Part shown: piece after piece, positions 49,852 through 58,017 of the stretch
Position numbering within the stretch: position 1 is the stretch's first letter
How the letters are laid out: every line of letters starts with the position of its first letter
NCBI GenBank assembly: GCA_965222535.1
Contig: OZ244957.1
Span: forward strand, 930,001-994,000
DNA from: G965222535 sp965222535
Lineage (GTDB): Bacteria; Pseudomonadota; Gammaproteobacteria; HK1
Length of the DNA: 64,000 bases
Direction: 5' to 3'
The notes under the pieces: model-generated
Database searches by the model: none
What the model was told of the DNA's origin: nothing
Seen by the model: only the letters and a program-made list of their open reading frames with translations
Translations under genes and position numbers: made by a program

Positions 49852-51203
49852 GAAAAGCTCTCTGTGGTGTAGGTATAAATGCGTAAATCCGGCGACCAAT
49901 AGCCGGCTTCCCAGCCGCCTTTTTGCAGCAGCGCGGTCACAAAACGCTGGCGATCCGGGATATCCTCCCACACCGCCGGAAGGAAAGTCGCACGCCGCTT
50001 TTCATCTTCAATGAGAAGCCCATCAATGCCAGGACGTAATCGCGCAAGCAGTTGTTCGTGGGTCGCCACAAGCAACCGCTGCGGCGCATGCAATACCGAT
50101 ATTTGCAGTTCCAAGTTATCAAACTCCGCACCACTTACGGCGGGAAAACGAGGGTCTTTGAAAGCCGCCGCGTAAGCGTTATTGGCAACGTCTTTTATCA
50201 GCGCCTTTGTAGCGCTCAACGATCCGATGCAACCACGCAGCGCAGCATGCAATTTCAGGGTAACAAACGATCTGCCGGGAGCACCCAAAGGTGCTGAACA
50301 ATTATCTGCATTGGGCGTCAACGGCGCTGCATGATCTAGCCCATGGCGTATTGAATTGGCGGCTATCCCGAGCAAAATACGCCGCTCAGCCATTGACAGG
50401 GACGGCTCGGTCGGCTCCTCAAAGGCCCACGCGCCATAGCCAACGACGCGCGCACGATCGCCAGCGGTATCGCCAGAATTGCGTAGATCCAGGGTCTGTA
50501 CTTTCAGTCGCCGGCGGCGAGCGACGTGCAACAAACCATTGACCGCACGCCTGCCACAAGCCTGGTCGTAATCAATCGTCGCACTATCCAAAGCCTCGAT
50601 TGCAGCGCAGGTCCGGCGGTCAATCGCCTGCGCACGGTCATACTCGAGGAAATGCGACAAATCAGAGCTGACAACGATCAACGTCTCAGGGCCACCCCAG
50701 GTTCGCTCCAGCAGGGTACTGACAGCCGAGGGTGAAACATCACCTACCAATAGTGGCAGCAGCGAAAACTTAGGCAGCAGGCATTGCAAAAATGGCAACT
50801 GAGTCTCTAGGCTGTGTTCGCGCTCAAACGCCAGCGGCAGCGAGCGCACAAACGGCAGTCCAAGACAAGCCGTCAGCAAGGCGCGGTTTATTGGCACTGT
50901 GCCTAACGGGGTCGCAAGCCCATCGGCTGAGGGCGCAGCGATGCCGCGCACCGGGTGATAGTGGGGCGGCCCCAACAACACCACCCGACGAATCGTATCG
51001 CGGATGGCGGGGAGCTTTATATAAGCGTTAGCAGCGATCTCCCCAGAATATATGTAGCCCGCATGGGGGACTATAAGCGCCTTTGGTGGAGCGCTTGTAT
51101 TTTGCTGCGCCTGTGACAGCAGTTGCTTGATATGGGCCTTCAACTGCGCCGGCTCCGCGCTATAAAATCGCCCTGCAACATTCGGTGGTTTCACGTTAAC
51201 CAT
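49848..51203 (-). CDS. MEMO-AMMECR1 fusion protein (AmmeMemoRadiSam B plus A)
   Basis: A 451-residue protein joining two conserved domains of unknown chemistry. Residues about 5-260 are MEMO-like: PNVAGRFYSAEPAQLKAHIK, VPHAGYIYSGEIAANAY, GPPHYHPVRGIAAP and SSDLSHFLEYDRAQ carry the histidines of the metal site. Residues about 280-450 are AMMECR1-like: GRSFVTLKLHAALRGCIGSL and FPAVSGAEFDNLELQISVL. In many genomes the two domains occur with a radical SAM enzyme; that gene is not adjacent here. The ATG at 51203 (MVNVKPPNVAG) is chosen since the upstream codons fall in a type A repeat. Confidence 0.88.
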   Translation of the reverse strand: MVNVKPPNVAGRFYSAEPAQLKAHIKQLLSQAQQNTSAPPKALIVPHAGYIYSGEIAANAYIKLPAIRDTIRRVVLLGPPHYHPVRGIAAPSADGLATPLGTVPINRALLTACLGLPFVRSLPLAFEREHSLETQLPFLQCLLPKFSLLPLLVGDVSPSAVSTLLERTWGGPETLIVVSSDLSHFLEYDRAQAIDRRTCAAIEALDSATIDYDQACGRRAVNGLLHVARRRRLKVQTLDLRNSGDTAGDRARVVGYGAWAFEEPTEPSLSMAERRILLGIAANSIRHGLDHAAPLTPNADNCSAPLGAPGRSFVTLKLHAALRGCIGSLSATKALIKDVANNAYAAAFKDPRFPAVSGAEFDNLELQISVLHAPQRLLVATHEQLLARLRPGIDGLLIEDEKRRATFLPAVWEDIPDRQRFVTALLQKGGWEAGYWSPDLRIYTYTTESFS

Positions 51204-51210
51204 AGTGGGA

Positions 51211-51320
51211 GGAACCTCGAAAACCTCAACGGGATGGGAGTTTGCGGGAAGGGGTACCATCACATGTCACGTAAGCTGTTGATTTATAACCATTTCACCA
51301 ATAGGCAAGCCTCGCAGGGT
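51211..51320 (+). repeat. Type A intergenic element
   Basis: GGAACCTCGAAAACCTCAAC, GGGATGGGAGTTTGCGGGAA, GGGGTACCATCACATGTCAC, GTAAGCTGTTGATTTATAAC, CATTTCACCAATAGGCAAGC. It sits directly upstream of the MEMO-AMMECR1 start. Confidence 0.85.
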
Positions 51321-51437
51321 ATCTCGCAGAATCCGCTTTGCTTAGTTTTTGGAGGTGCCTTGGTCATGCTCGATCCTCTGCGAAGGTTAGCCCCAATCCG
51401 ACAATAGCTCACGCCGCAGTACGGCGGCACCCCAAAG

Positions 51438-52619
51438 CTACCTTGACGCACTCTGATGGTGGCGCCATGCCTGCACTGCTTTATCAGCAGCCTCAGCTAA
51501 CGATTCGGCAATGATAACTGGAAGACCGCTGGCGGCGATGATCGCACGTCCCTGCTCGACATGGGTACCCGCCAGACGCACTACCAGCGGCACCTTCAAC
51601 ACCATTTTGCTGACCGCCTGGACGATCCCTTGCGCGACCCAATCGCAGCGGTTGATCCCGGCGAAGATATTAACCAGCATGGTTTCGACCTTGGGATCGG
51701 AGAGCACCAGACGAAAGGCTTTGGCGACGCGCTCAGGCGATGCGCCGCCACCGATATCCATGAAATTCGCCGGCTCGCCGCCGGCGTGTTTGATCATGTC
51801 CATCGTGGCCATGGCTAAACCAGCACCGTTAACGATGCAACCGATGTTGCCGCCCAGCCCGACGTAGTTAAGGCCGCGATCGGTGGCTTTCATTTCCAAC
51901 TCGTCCTCTTGGGTTTTGTCACGCAGCTCGGCAATATCAGAGTGGCGGTACAGGGAGTTTTGATCGAATGAAATTTTGGCGTCCAGCGCCAGCAGTCGAT
52001 TGTCTGCGGTAACCGCTAGGGGATTCAGCTCGACCATCGTTGCTTCAAGGTCACAGAAGCAGCGATAGCAGCCAAGGATGGTGGTTACCGCTTGACTGAT
52101 CAATGTATGGTCAAGGCCGAGCCTGAAGGCGATCTCGCGCGCCTCAAAGGCTTGCATGCCGACCGCCGGCTCCACCACCTTACGGATTAGCGCATTGGGT
52201 TTGTTCGCTAGAAGTTCTTCGATTTCCATGCCCCCTTCGGCGCAAGCCACCACCATCACCCGCTCCGAGAGACGGTTAAGCACCAAGGTCAGATAGTATT
52301 CGCTGCGGATCGGTACAGCGGCTTCAATGAACAGCCGCGATACGATCTTGCCGCGTTGATCGGTTTGCGCCGTGACCAGCCTGCGTCCCAACAGATCATC
52401 GGCGGCTGTAGCAACCTCGTCGAAAGTGTTGCAGCGCCGCACCCCGCCCGCTTTGCCGCGTGCGCCAGAGTGGATCTGCGCTTTCACCACCCATTTGTCG
52501 CCGCCGATCTCACGCGCGCGATAAACCGCCTGTTCAGGGGTGTAAGCCAATCCGCCGGGAGCGGTCGCAATCCCGAATTTGCTCAGCAGTTCCTTGGCTT
52601 GGTACTCGTGTATATCCAT
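51438..52619 (-). CDS. Succinate/malate-CoA ligase beta subunit
   Basis: The 393-residue ATP-grasp beta subunit of an ADP-forming acyl-CoA synthetase, SucC in the TCA cycle or MtkA (malate thiokinase) in the serine cycle. Motifs are MDIHEYQAKELLSKFGI, VVKAQIHSGARGKAGGV, EGGMEIEELLA, VELNPLAV for magnesium, and NFMDIGGGASPERVAKAF. VNIFAGINRCDWVAQG is also present. The subunit family is certain, the substrate is not. The adjacent upstream malyl-CoA lyase-like gene favours malate-CoA ligase, since mtkA and mcl cluster in serine-cycle bacteria. The alpha subunit (sucD/mtkB), normally immediately downstream, is missing. Confidence 0.85.
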   Translation of the reverse strand: MDIHEYQAKELLSKFGIATAPGGLAYTPEQAVYRAREIGGDKWVVKAQIHSGARGKAGGVRRCNTFDEVATAADDLLGRRLVTAQTDQRGKIVSRLFIEAAVPIRSEYYLTLVLNRLSERVMVVACAEGGMEIEELLANKPNALIRKVVEPAVGMQAFEAREIAFRLGLDHTLISQAVTTILGCYRCFCDLEATMVELNPLAVTADNRLLALDAKISFDQNSLYRHSDIAELRDKTQEDELEMKATDRGLNYVGLGGNIGCIVNGAGLAMATMDMIKHAGGEPANFMDIGGGASPERVAKAFRLVLSDPKVETMLVNIFAGINRCDWVAQGIVQAVSKMVLKVPLVVRLAGTHVEQGRAIIAASGLPVIIAESLAEAADKAVQAWRHHQSASR

Positions 52620-52819
52620 CAGGAGGCCTCAGTAAAAAATCATCGGATAGGGGAGCGCTGACATGGGGAAGGAAGCCTTGGGAAGGGGCTGAAGCGCGCA
52701 CCGCAGATAACCGTTTGCTGGAAACGAGACTCCCATACCCCCCTCAAACAGCGCCGACTCCCGTTCAGCGACTGTTATGAGCGCGACCGTCGCACGGATC
52801 ATCGCGTTGACCATCGCCA

Positions 52820-53758
52820 TCAGCGCTTTTCAATGCGCTCAGCCAACTGGACGAGGTTGCGCGCCATGCGTTCGGTGGCGGCGTCGATCATCTTGCCGTC
52901 CAGAGCAGCGGCACCCTGACCCTGCGCATGCGCTTCAGCCAACGCACGCAATACACGCTGCGCCTGATCAATCTGCGCTGCGCTGGGCGACATTATGGCA
53001 TTCGCCAATGGGATCTGGCTGGGGTGGATCGCCCATTTGCCGTCATAGCCCATCGTTGCAACGCGTAGCGCTGCTTGGCGATAGCCGTGCTCATCGCGCA
53101 GGTCGCCGAAGGGGCCGTCGATAGCGCGCAGGCCATAGGCGCGACACGCGACCAGCATGCGCTGCAAACTGGCATGCCACTGATCACCGGGATAGTCAGG
53201 ATGCAACCCGCCGATATTCACGGTGCGTGCGCGGCAACTCGCGGCATAGTCCGCGACGCCAAAGTGCAACGCTTCCAAGCGGCCGCCATAGCGCGCCACG
53301 GCCTCCACGTTAGCCATCCCAAGAGCGGTTTCTATCAACGCCTCAATGCCGATCGGTTGGCACCATCCGACGCTCTGTTCGATCTGGCTGAGCAAGCACT
53401 CAACTGTATAGATATCCTCTGGCGCGCCAACCTTGGGCACCAGTAGAGTATCCACGCGATCGCCGACTTGTTCAACCACGTCGATCACGTCGCGGTACAT
53501 ATACTGCGTGTCTAGGCCATTAATCCGAACGCAGACGGTTTTACCCGCTGCGTGCCAATCAATGTCGCGCAACGCGCGAATCGCGTTCCCCCGTGCGACG
53601 GCTTTATCCGCCGGGGCGACCGAATCCTCTAGGTCGAGAAAAATGCAGTCGGCATCACTTTCGACCGCTTTGGCGAACATCTGTGCTTGCGTGGCCGGTA
53701 CCGCCAAGGTGCTGCGTTGCAAGCGCACCCTGGCCGCCGGATACTTTGTAAAGCTCAT
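52820..53758 (-). CDS. CoA-ester lyase of the HpcH/HpaI-CitE family, malyl-CoA lyase-like
   Basis: A 312-residue TIM-barrel lyase that would cleave malyl-CoA or beta-methylmalyl-CoA to glyoxylate and an acyl-CoA. Motifs: QRSTLAVPATQAQMFAKAVE, CIFLDLEDSV with the metal aspartate/glutamate, VRINGLDTQYMYRD, LVPKVGAPEDI, IEALIETALGMANVEAVA, and GKWAIHPSQI near the end. The ATG at 53758 has GGGAGGGAT upstream. CitE-type citrate lyase is less likely because no citD or citF is near. Together with the CoA-ligase beta subunit 200 bases downstream it forms a pair like mtkA-mcl. Confidence 0.85.
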   Translation of the reverse strand: MSFTKYPAARVRLQRSTLAVPATQAQMFAKAVESDADCIFLDLEDSVAPADKAVARGNAIRALRDIDWHAAGKTVCVRINGLDTQYMYRDVIDVVEQVGDRVDTLLVPKVGAPEDIYTVECLLSQIEQSVGWCQPIGIEALIETALGMANVEAVARYGGRLEALHFGVADYAASCRARTVNIGGLHPDYPGDQWHASLQRMLVACRAYGLRAIDGPFGDLRDEHGYRQAALRVATMGYDGKWAIHPSQIPLANAIMSPSAAQIDQAQRVLRALAEAHAQGQGAAALDGKMIDAATERMARNLVQLAERIEKR

Positions 53759-53844
53759 GCAATCCCTCCCTGTTATGGCGGCATCCCTGCGAACCGGTTT
53801 ATGGGTACTCAAAAGCGAGCGTAAGCGGGTTTTTCGAAGTGCCC

Positions 53845-54681
53845 TTATGCCAAGCGACCGTAGAACGTCATCCGAGCGGATGACGATAGCATAACCCCTG
53901 GTTCAGTGTTGTACGCCAGCACCGCCAGCATTCGAGTGCGCGTACCAACGACTGCGGTCACCCGATGGAGGGCGCGGCGCCCGCGGAACAATACCAGCGT
54001 ACCGTTTTCCATGTCCACCGTTTCAGCCGCAACCCGGCCATCGAGGATCGCTGTGGCAAGCGTATGATTCATCGCGCCACGCAAAGCATCGCGCACATCT
54101 TTGACGTATTCAAACACTCCTCCGCTTTCCGCTTTCTGGATTAGCAGCGTGATAGCGAACGAAGAGTTATCAAAGTGCCAGCCCAGCGCCTGCCCGGCAC
54201 GCGCATAGTGGATGTTGATCGAAGACAGCGGATCGGCATATGGATGCAGCTCGACCTCATCCAGCACGGCGCATAAAAACGCCCGCAAAGGCACCGCATT
54301 ATAGAGGCGATGCAGCACTGAATCAGCAGGGATCTGGTCGGTTGTAATGCACCCCTTGGACGACGCCAAGCGGCGATTGCGTGGATGCTCTGGCGGGTAT
54401 GCGGGATCGTCTGGCTGCAAGTAGATATTGTGACTATCAGCCGTATAGTAAGCGAGGTGCTGATGGGTCGCGCCCTCACTTTGCAGGGATGCGATAGCGC
54501 TTGGTGTCAAAAAGGCCGGCATCACCAATACCCCGGCGCTATCCAACGTGCGCTTGCAGCGGCTTTGAAAACCATCGCTGTGTAACCGGTAGCGCCGCCA
54601 GTCGATACAATCCGCCAAGGCCGGCGAGACGCTTGTTCGCGCCGCTGGCGCGGCTGTGGGTGCGTTGCGTTGCGCTGCCAT
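53845..54681 (-). CDS. 2-oxoglutarate/Fe(II) oxygenase, BesD/HalD-like family
   Basis: A 278-residue non-haem iron enzyme. The facial triad is visible: the proximal histidine and aspartate in GWHFDNSSFAITLLIQ, and the distal histidine in ALHRVTAVVGTR, with the 2-oxoglutarate arginine in TRTRMLAVLAYN. The segment LHPYADPLSSINIHYARAGQ and SGGVFEYVKDVRDA resemble amino-acid halogenases of the BesD/HalD type. Those have glycine where this has aspartate in HxD, so a hydroxylase is expected. The substrate may be a free amino acid, but this is inference. The ATG at 54681 (MAAQRNAP) is chosen since the upstream residues come from a degenerate repeat at 54685-54750. Confidence 0.75.
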   Translation of the reverse strand: MAAQRNAPTAAPAARTSVSPALADCIDWRRYRLHSDGFQSRCKRTLDSAGVLVMPAFLTPSAIASLQSEGATHQHLAYYTADSHNIYLQPDDPAYPPEHPRNRRLASSKGCITTDQIPADSVLHRLYNAVPLRAFLCAVLDEVELHPYADPLSSINIHYARAGQALGWHFDNSSFAITLLIQKAESGGVFEYVKDVRDALRGAMNHTLATAILDGRVAAETVDMENGTLVLFRGRRALHRVTAVVGTRTRMLAVLAYNTEPGVMLSSSARMTFYGRLA

Positions 54682-54684
54682 CAG

Positions 54685-54757
54685 GGAACCTCGAAAAACT
54701 GGGGATTTGGGGAAAGGGGGGAAGGGGGGATTGATGGAACGGCTATAGGGCACCTTG
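54685..54757 (+). repeat. Partial type A element
   Basis: GAACCTCGAAAAACTGGGGA, TTTGGGGAAAGGGGGG, GATTGATGGAACGGCTATAG. The right part of the element is missing. Confidence 0.55.
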
Positions 54758-54760
54758 TTG

Positions 54761-54816
54761 CTCTAACGACAAAGTCAGCAGCGGTGTTAGCGGCCCGCTG
54801 GAGTGCTTTGTTAGGT
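54761..54816 (-). other. Integron attC recombination site
   Basis: On the minus strand it starts ACCTAAC (the RYYYAAC consensus), ends GTTAGAG (GTTRRRY with one change), and folds into imperfect arms ACAAAG...CCAGCGG and CCGCTG...CTTTGT, 56 bases in all. The GIY-YIG stop codon TAA lies inside the first core site, as is usual for cassette genes. Confidence 0.75.
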
Positions 54817-55149
54817 TGATACTGGTGAATAAATTTTGTTTAAAATTGGTAATTTTCCCTCGGATTGAAGATACAAATTGAACCAAGTTCGTTCTGTTAA
54901 TTCTAAATCTTCTGTCTCTAGGTAAAAGAATCTGGTAGCTCTACCATTGTCTGTTAAATTAACTTTATCTGGGTTATCTAAATGTTCGTTAAACCTTCTC
55001 TTCAAATTCTTTGTTAATCCTAGATATAAAATATCTTCATCAAAAGTAGTTAGGGCATAACAGCCTGATTTAGATGATAGATATTTATCAAATTTCCTCT
55101 TAAATGCCACATCACTTGCTACTGTGGGCTTTAAATTACAAGCTTTCAT
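54811..55149 (-). CDS. GIY-YIG nuclease domain protein
   Basis: A 112-residue AT-rich gene. The GIY-YIG core is modified to GCYALTTFDEDILYLGLTKN, then LKRRFNEHLDNPDK gives the conserved arginine/histidine region. A glutamate follows in LTERTWFNLYL. It starts ATGA, overlapping the stop of the DGQHR gene by four bases, so the two were translationally coupled. It ends inside attC. With the DGQHR partner it forms one gene cassette. GIY-YIG domains cut or resolve DNA; whether this one is active on foreign DNA is unknown. Confidence 0.75.
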   Translation of the reverse strand: MKACNLKPTVASDVAFKRKFDKYLSSKSGCYALTTFDEDILYLGLTKNLKRRFNEHLDNPDKVNLTDNGRATRFFYLETEDLELTERTWFNLYLQSEGKLPILNKIYSPVST

Positions 55150-55541
55150 ATTTTAATATTATTAGAATTACTTCCTTTATGTAGAGCTTTAGACATTTCT
55201 TTAGAAACGACGCCTATGGCTCCAGCATTAAGAAGACCGGCCTTCCCACCTTTAGACCACCAAATAGAATGCCCCACTCCTGCATAGTCTCCTTCAACAT
55301 TCTCAAAGCAATTTTTCAGTACTGATTTCATTGTTGAAACGGTAAAACTACCTTTATCTTGTAACTTAATAAAAAAAGGAATAGAAAATCTACAAAACAA
55401 TTCTACCCCATTATATTTATACAGAGTTGGTGCTTCTCCATCATCAAGCAAGTTAGATATTGCTTTCCAATAATTTAAAAAAATTCTTTTTTCTTTTTCA
55501 AAATCGCTGACGATACTGTTTAATGGATTATTAGCCGTTAG

Positions 55542-56534
55542 TACATACTTGTCGGGTTCCGTGAGGTTGTAGGCGAGTTCTTTGAACCGATGAGGCGTTT
55601 TTTGTTGCCACTGTTGCATAGCACTCATAGGGGATAGGTGACCTAAAGATTTCTGGGGAATGGCATGATTGTAGAGTCTAACATAGCGAAGGATAGTTTG
55701 AGACAGGGTTTGAGAGGAGTCGAAGTGGTAGGTATTGAGGATTTCAGCGATACGGCCGTTGAAGCGTTCAATCATCCCATTGGTTTGCGGGTGCCGGGGT
55801 TTGATGAGGCGGTGCACGATATTGTGAACTTGGCACGTTTTATCAAAGGGATGACGCCCGGTGGGCTGCCGTTCACCCGTGGCACAGAAACGGTCGGTGA
55901 ATTCCTTGCCGTTGTCGGTAAGGATTTTATTGATGGTAAAAGGTGCCTTGTCAATCAAACGGCTAAGAAACTCATTCGCGGTTTGCGCCGACTTGTTGTC
56001 ATGGATTTCGACATAAACCCAGCGGGTTGAGCGGTCAATGGCAGCGAACAAGTACTTGTGTCGAGGTTCGTCAGGCATTTTAGGAAGGTATTTGATGTCT
56101 ACGTGGACAAACCCGGGTTCATAGTTCTTGAAGGGTTTCGGCTTGGCAGTCGCAACGGAAGGTTCAAGCTGCTCACGTAACACGTTGAGATTAGAAACGT
56201 TATGTCGGCGCAAACAACGGCTCAAGCCCGAACGCGAGACCGTGGTGTTGAGGAATTCATGTGTGACGGCCAATAGGTCGTCCAAGGGGAGTAGCAGGTT
56301 GGTTCGCAAGGCAACCGTTATTTGCTCTTGTGCAGGGGAGAGATTGGCGTGAATGGTATGCGGGCGGGAGGATGCCTCGGCAGTACCTTGACGCTTGCGC
56401 CACTTGGCTACCGTGTGGCGGTTGAGATGATAAAGGTCTGCCAGCTCTTTGTTGGTAATAGAGGCCGGCTGGGCTTGTAATTCTCGGCGGATAGCCGGTG
56501 AGGTGCGTGCGTTTTTGTGGAGTTGAAGGTTCAT
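55542..56534 (-). CDS. IS481 family DDE transposase
   Basis: DDE/integrase-core transposase starting MNLQLHKNARTSPAIRREL, with an N-terminal helix-turn-helix (NKELADLYHLNRHTVAKWRK) and an rve catalytic core. The acidic triad is in FVHVDIKYLP (first aspartate), KILTDNGKEFTD (second) and HPQTNGMIERFNGRIAE (glutamate). The transposase has no stop codon inside the element: the frame leaves the IS at EPD and runs 134 codons on into the DGQHR gene to a stop at 55146, making a 462-residue fusion. The transposase looks complete and may be active. Codons beyond 55542 are host sequence. Confidence 0.85.
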
Positions 56535-56699
56535 CGTTTCGGTGCCTCGGAAAATGTTTGAGGTAAGGGAAGCGGACGCCAGTCGCCCTACGGGCTCCTT
56601 TCTTCCGCTTCCCTTACCAACTGCCCTAATACCTCTCTCGCTAAGAATAGAGGATGGCTACGGATGGGTACACAATGTGCCGGCACGGAATACATACTT
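55542..56699 (-). mobile_element. IS481-like insertion sequence with 9-bp target duplication
   Basis: TACATACTT occurs at 55542-55550 and 56691-56699, flanking an element of about 1140 bases. The right end read inward is TTCCGTGCCGG; the left has TTCCGTGAGG six bases inside, giving weak terminal repeats. A single transposase frame on the minus strand is typical of IS481. About 130 bases between the transposase start and the right end are shared with 19436-19570. Family assignment rests on the transposase. Confidence 0.75.
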
Positions 56700-57465
56700 T
56701 ACTATTGCTCTAACAAAAGATCTTTGATTTATTGCATTTTTAGCAGGGGAATTTGCCATTACAATCTTCTTAAACCAAGGCGAGTCTTCTGTCTCATTTA
56801 AAAAGTCAACATATTTTACCGCCTTTTCAACTTCCCCTCTTTGAACAGTGTTTAATATCCATTTAGGTAAGCTGGGTATATCTTCTGTTTCTAATACTTC
56901 ACTTAACCTAGATATAATTCTTTGTTCAACAGATTTATCTACACTTTTTTGAGTACTATTGACAATTAAGAAATGACACATTTGTGCGATTTTAGGTAAA
57001 TCAACTGCTATATTGACAGGGATTTCAAAATTAAGAACTCTACTATCCTTACTGGTTGCCATTTTGAGACCTTCTAGACGATGTTGACCATCTACTACAC
57101 TAAAAGGACACACTGATGATATATCAATAACGATGGTATTGTTTTTTTCATTATGTGGAATTGATTTATCAGTTGCTAAAAACACAGATGTTGGCAAAAA
57201 AGCATCTTGACTGTCTTGCCCTTTTACAATGTAATCAGATAATTTATTTGCCCTTGCTTTATTTAGCAATCGTTGATACCCTTTATCTGAATTTTCGGGG
57301 TCAAGAGTTTCTACATTATAAAAATCATCTCGCAATAGGTCACTCACTTTCATTGATGTAGTGTATAACGTTAATGAACCTTGTTTAACTTTGGCTACGG
57401 GTACAGTTATCAAACTTTTCATCAAATTAGTTCTCCAAATTTCGATATGATGAGCCTCATAGGCA

Positions 57466-57523
57466 ACTTAACGCCAAACTCAGCGGCGGCATTTAGCCGT
57501 CCGCTGGAGTGTCTTGTTATGAG
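57466..57523 (-). other. Integron attC recombination site
   Basis: On the minus strand TCATAAC opens and GTTAAGT closes about 57 bases with arms CACTCCAGCGGACGGC and GCCGCCGCTGAGTTTGGC. The opening is complementary to TTATGAG at the start of this cassette (about 57960-57966), as expected for a cassette that was once circular. The upstream gene's TAA lies in the first core site. Ends are accurate to one or two bases. Confidence 0.78.
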
Positions 57524-57948
57524 GATTCATCCTCATTTTTGTATTTTGAGAAATCCATTTTTTTATCATAATCAGGATGCTTAAATGATTCGCCAATGTT
57601 TTTTAACCGATTTATTGACGGAACAATGATTCTTTTACTGATATTCAAAAGGATGTAAGGAGAGGAACCATCTCTAGGGTGCACTTTCTTCAATTTTATA
57701 TCGGGGTGCATATAAGCCGCGACATCAATATCCGAAGCTGATACATACCGTTTCCCCCAATATTCAATATGCGGTTTCCAAACGGTTTCTTGTGGGTGCT
57801 TTGTTTTTGTTTGTGCATCAATCCACTCATAGGCAATACGAATACAATCATTGTGTTCATGATGCGGATCTTGGATAGGCAAAGAATACCATTTATCACG
57901 TAATATCTCCTGTTTTGCTTGTTTAATTCTAGTATCAGTTAATTTCAT
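57517..57948 (-). CDS. Cassette-encoded protein of unknown function (143 residues)
   Basis: An AT-rich gene encoding a 143-residue, mostly polar protein (MKLTDTRIKQAKQEILRDKW, then HEHNDCIRIAYEWIDAQT). There is no signal peptide or membrane helix and no family that I recognise. The middle reads YWGKRYVSASDIDVAAYMHP, and the protein ends in a lysine-rich acidic tail (DYDKKMDFSKYKNEDESS). It has a strong ribosome site (GGAGG, seven bases before ATG) and a good sigma-70 promoter just upstream, and it ends inside attC. This is a single-gene integron cassette. Unlike the flanking chromosome it has low G+C. Confidence 0.75.
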   Translation of the reverse strand: MKLTDTRIKQAKQEILRDKWYSLPIQDPHHEHNDCIRIAYEWIDAQTKTKHPQETVWKPHIEYWGKRYVSASDIDVAAYMHPDIKLKKVHPRDGSSPYILLNISKRIIVPSINRLKNIGESFKHPDYDKKMDFSKYKNEDESS

Positions 57949-57987
57949 AAGATTACCTCCTCATAACAGCATATTAGACAGGTTACG

Positions 57988-58016
57988 ACTATATCATACT
58001 AGGCAGTTGCTGTCAA
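57988..58016 (-). promoter_or_regulatory. Consensus sigma-70 promoter before the cassette array
   Basis: Minus strand TTGACA (58016-58011), 17-base spacer, TATAGT (57993-57988), 40 bases before the ATG at 57948. Its place just ahead of the first cassette is that of an integron Pc-type or cassette promoter. Confidence 0.65.
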
Positions 58017-58017
58017 G

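Larger units (their letters stand above)
55146..57425 (-). pseudogene. DGQHR-domain (DndB-like) gene split by an IS
   Basis: The N-terminal 245 codons (57425-56691) contain the DGQHR signature CPFSVVDGQHRLEGLKMA near residue 106 and the DndB-like start VPVAKVKQGSLTLYTTSM. The frame then runs into IS DNA. The remaining 131 codons lie at 55541-55146, starting LTANNPLNSIVSDFEKEKRI, presently fused to the transposase frame. Removing 55542-56690 rejoins the halves through KYV codons with an intact 376-codon frame. DGQHR proteins include DndB, the regulator of DNA phosphorothioation; no dnd genes are here. It was the first gene of a two-gene cassette with GIY-YIG. Confidence 0.8.
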
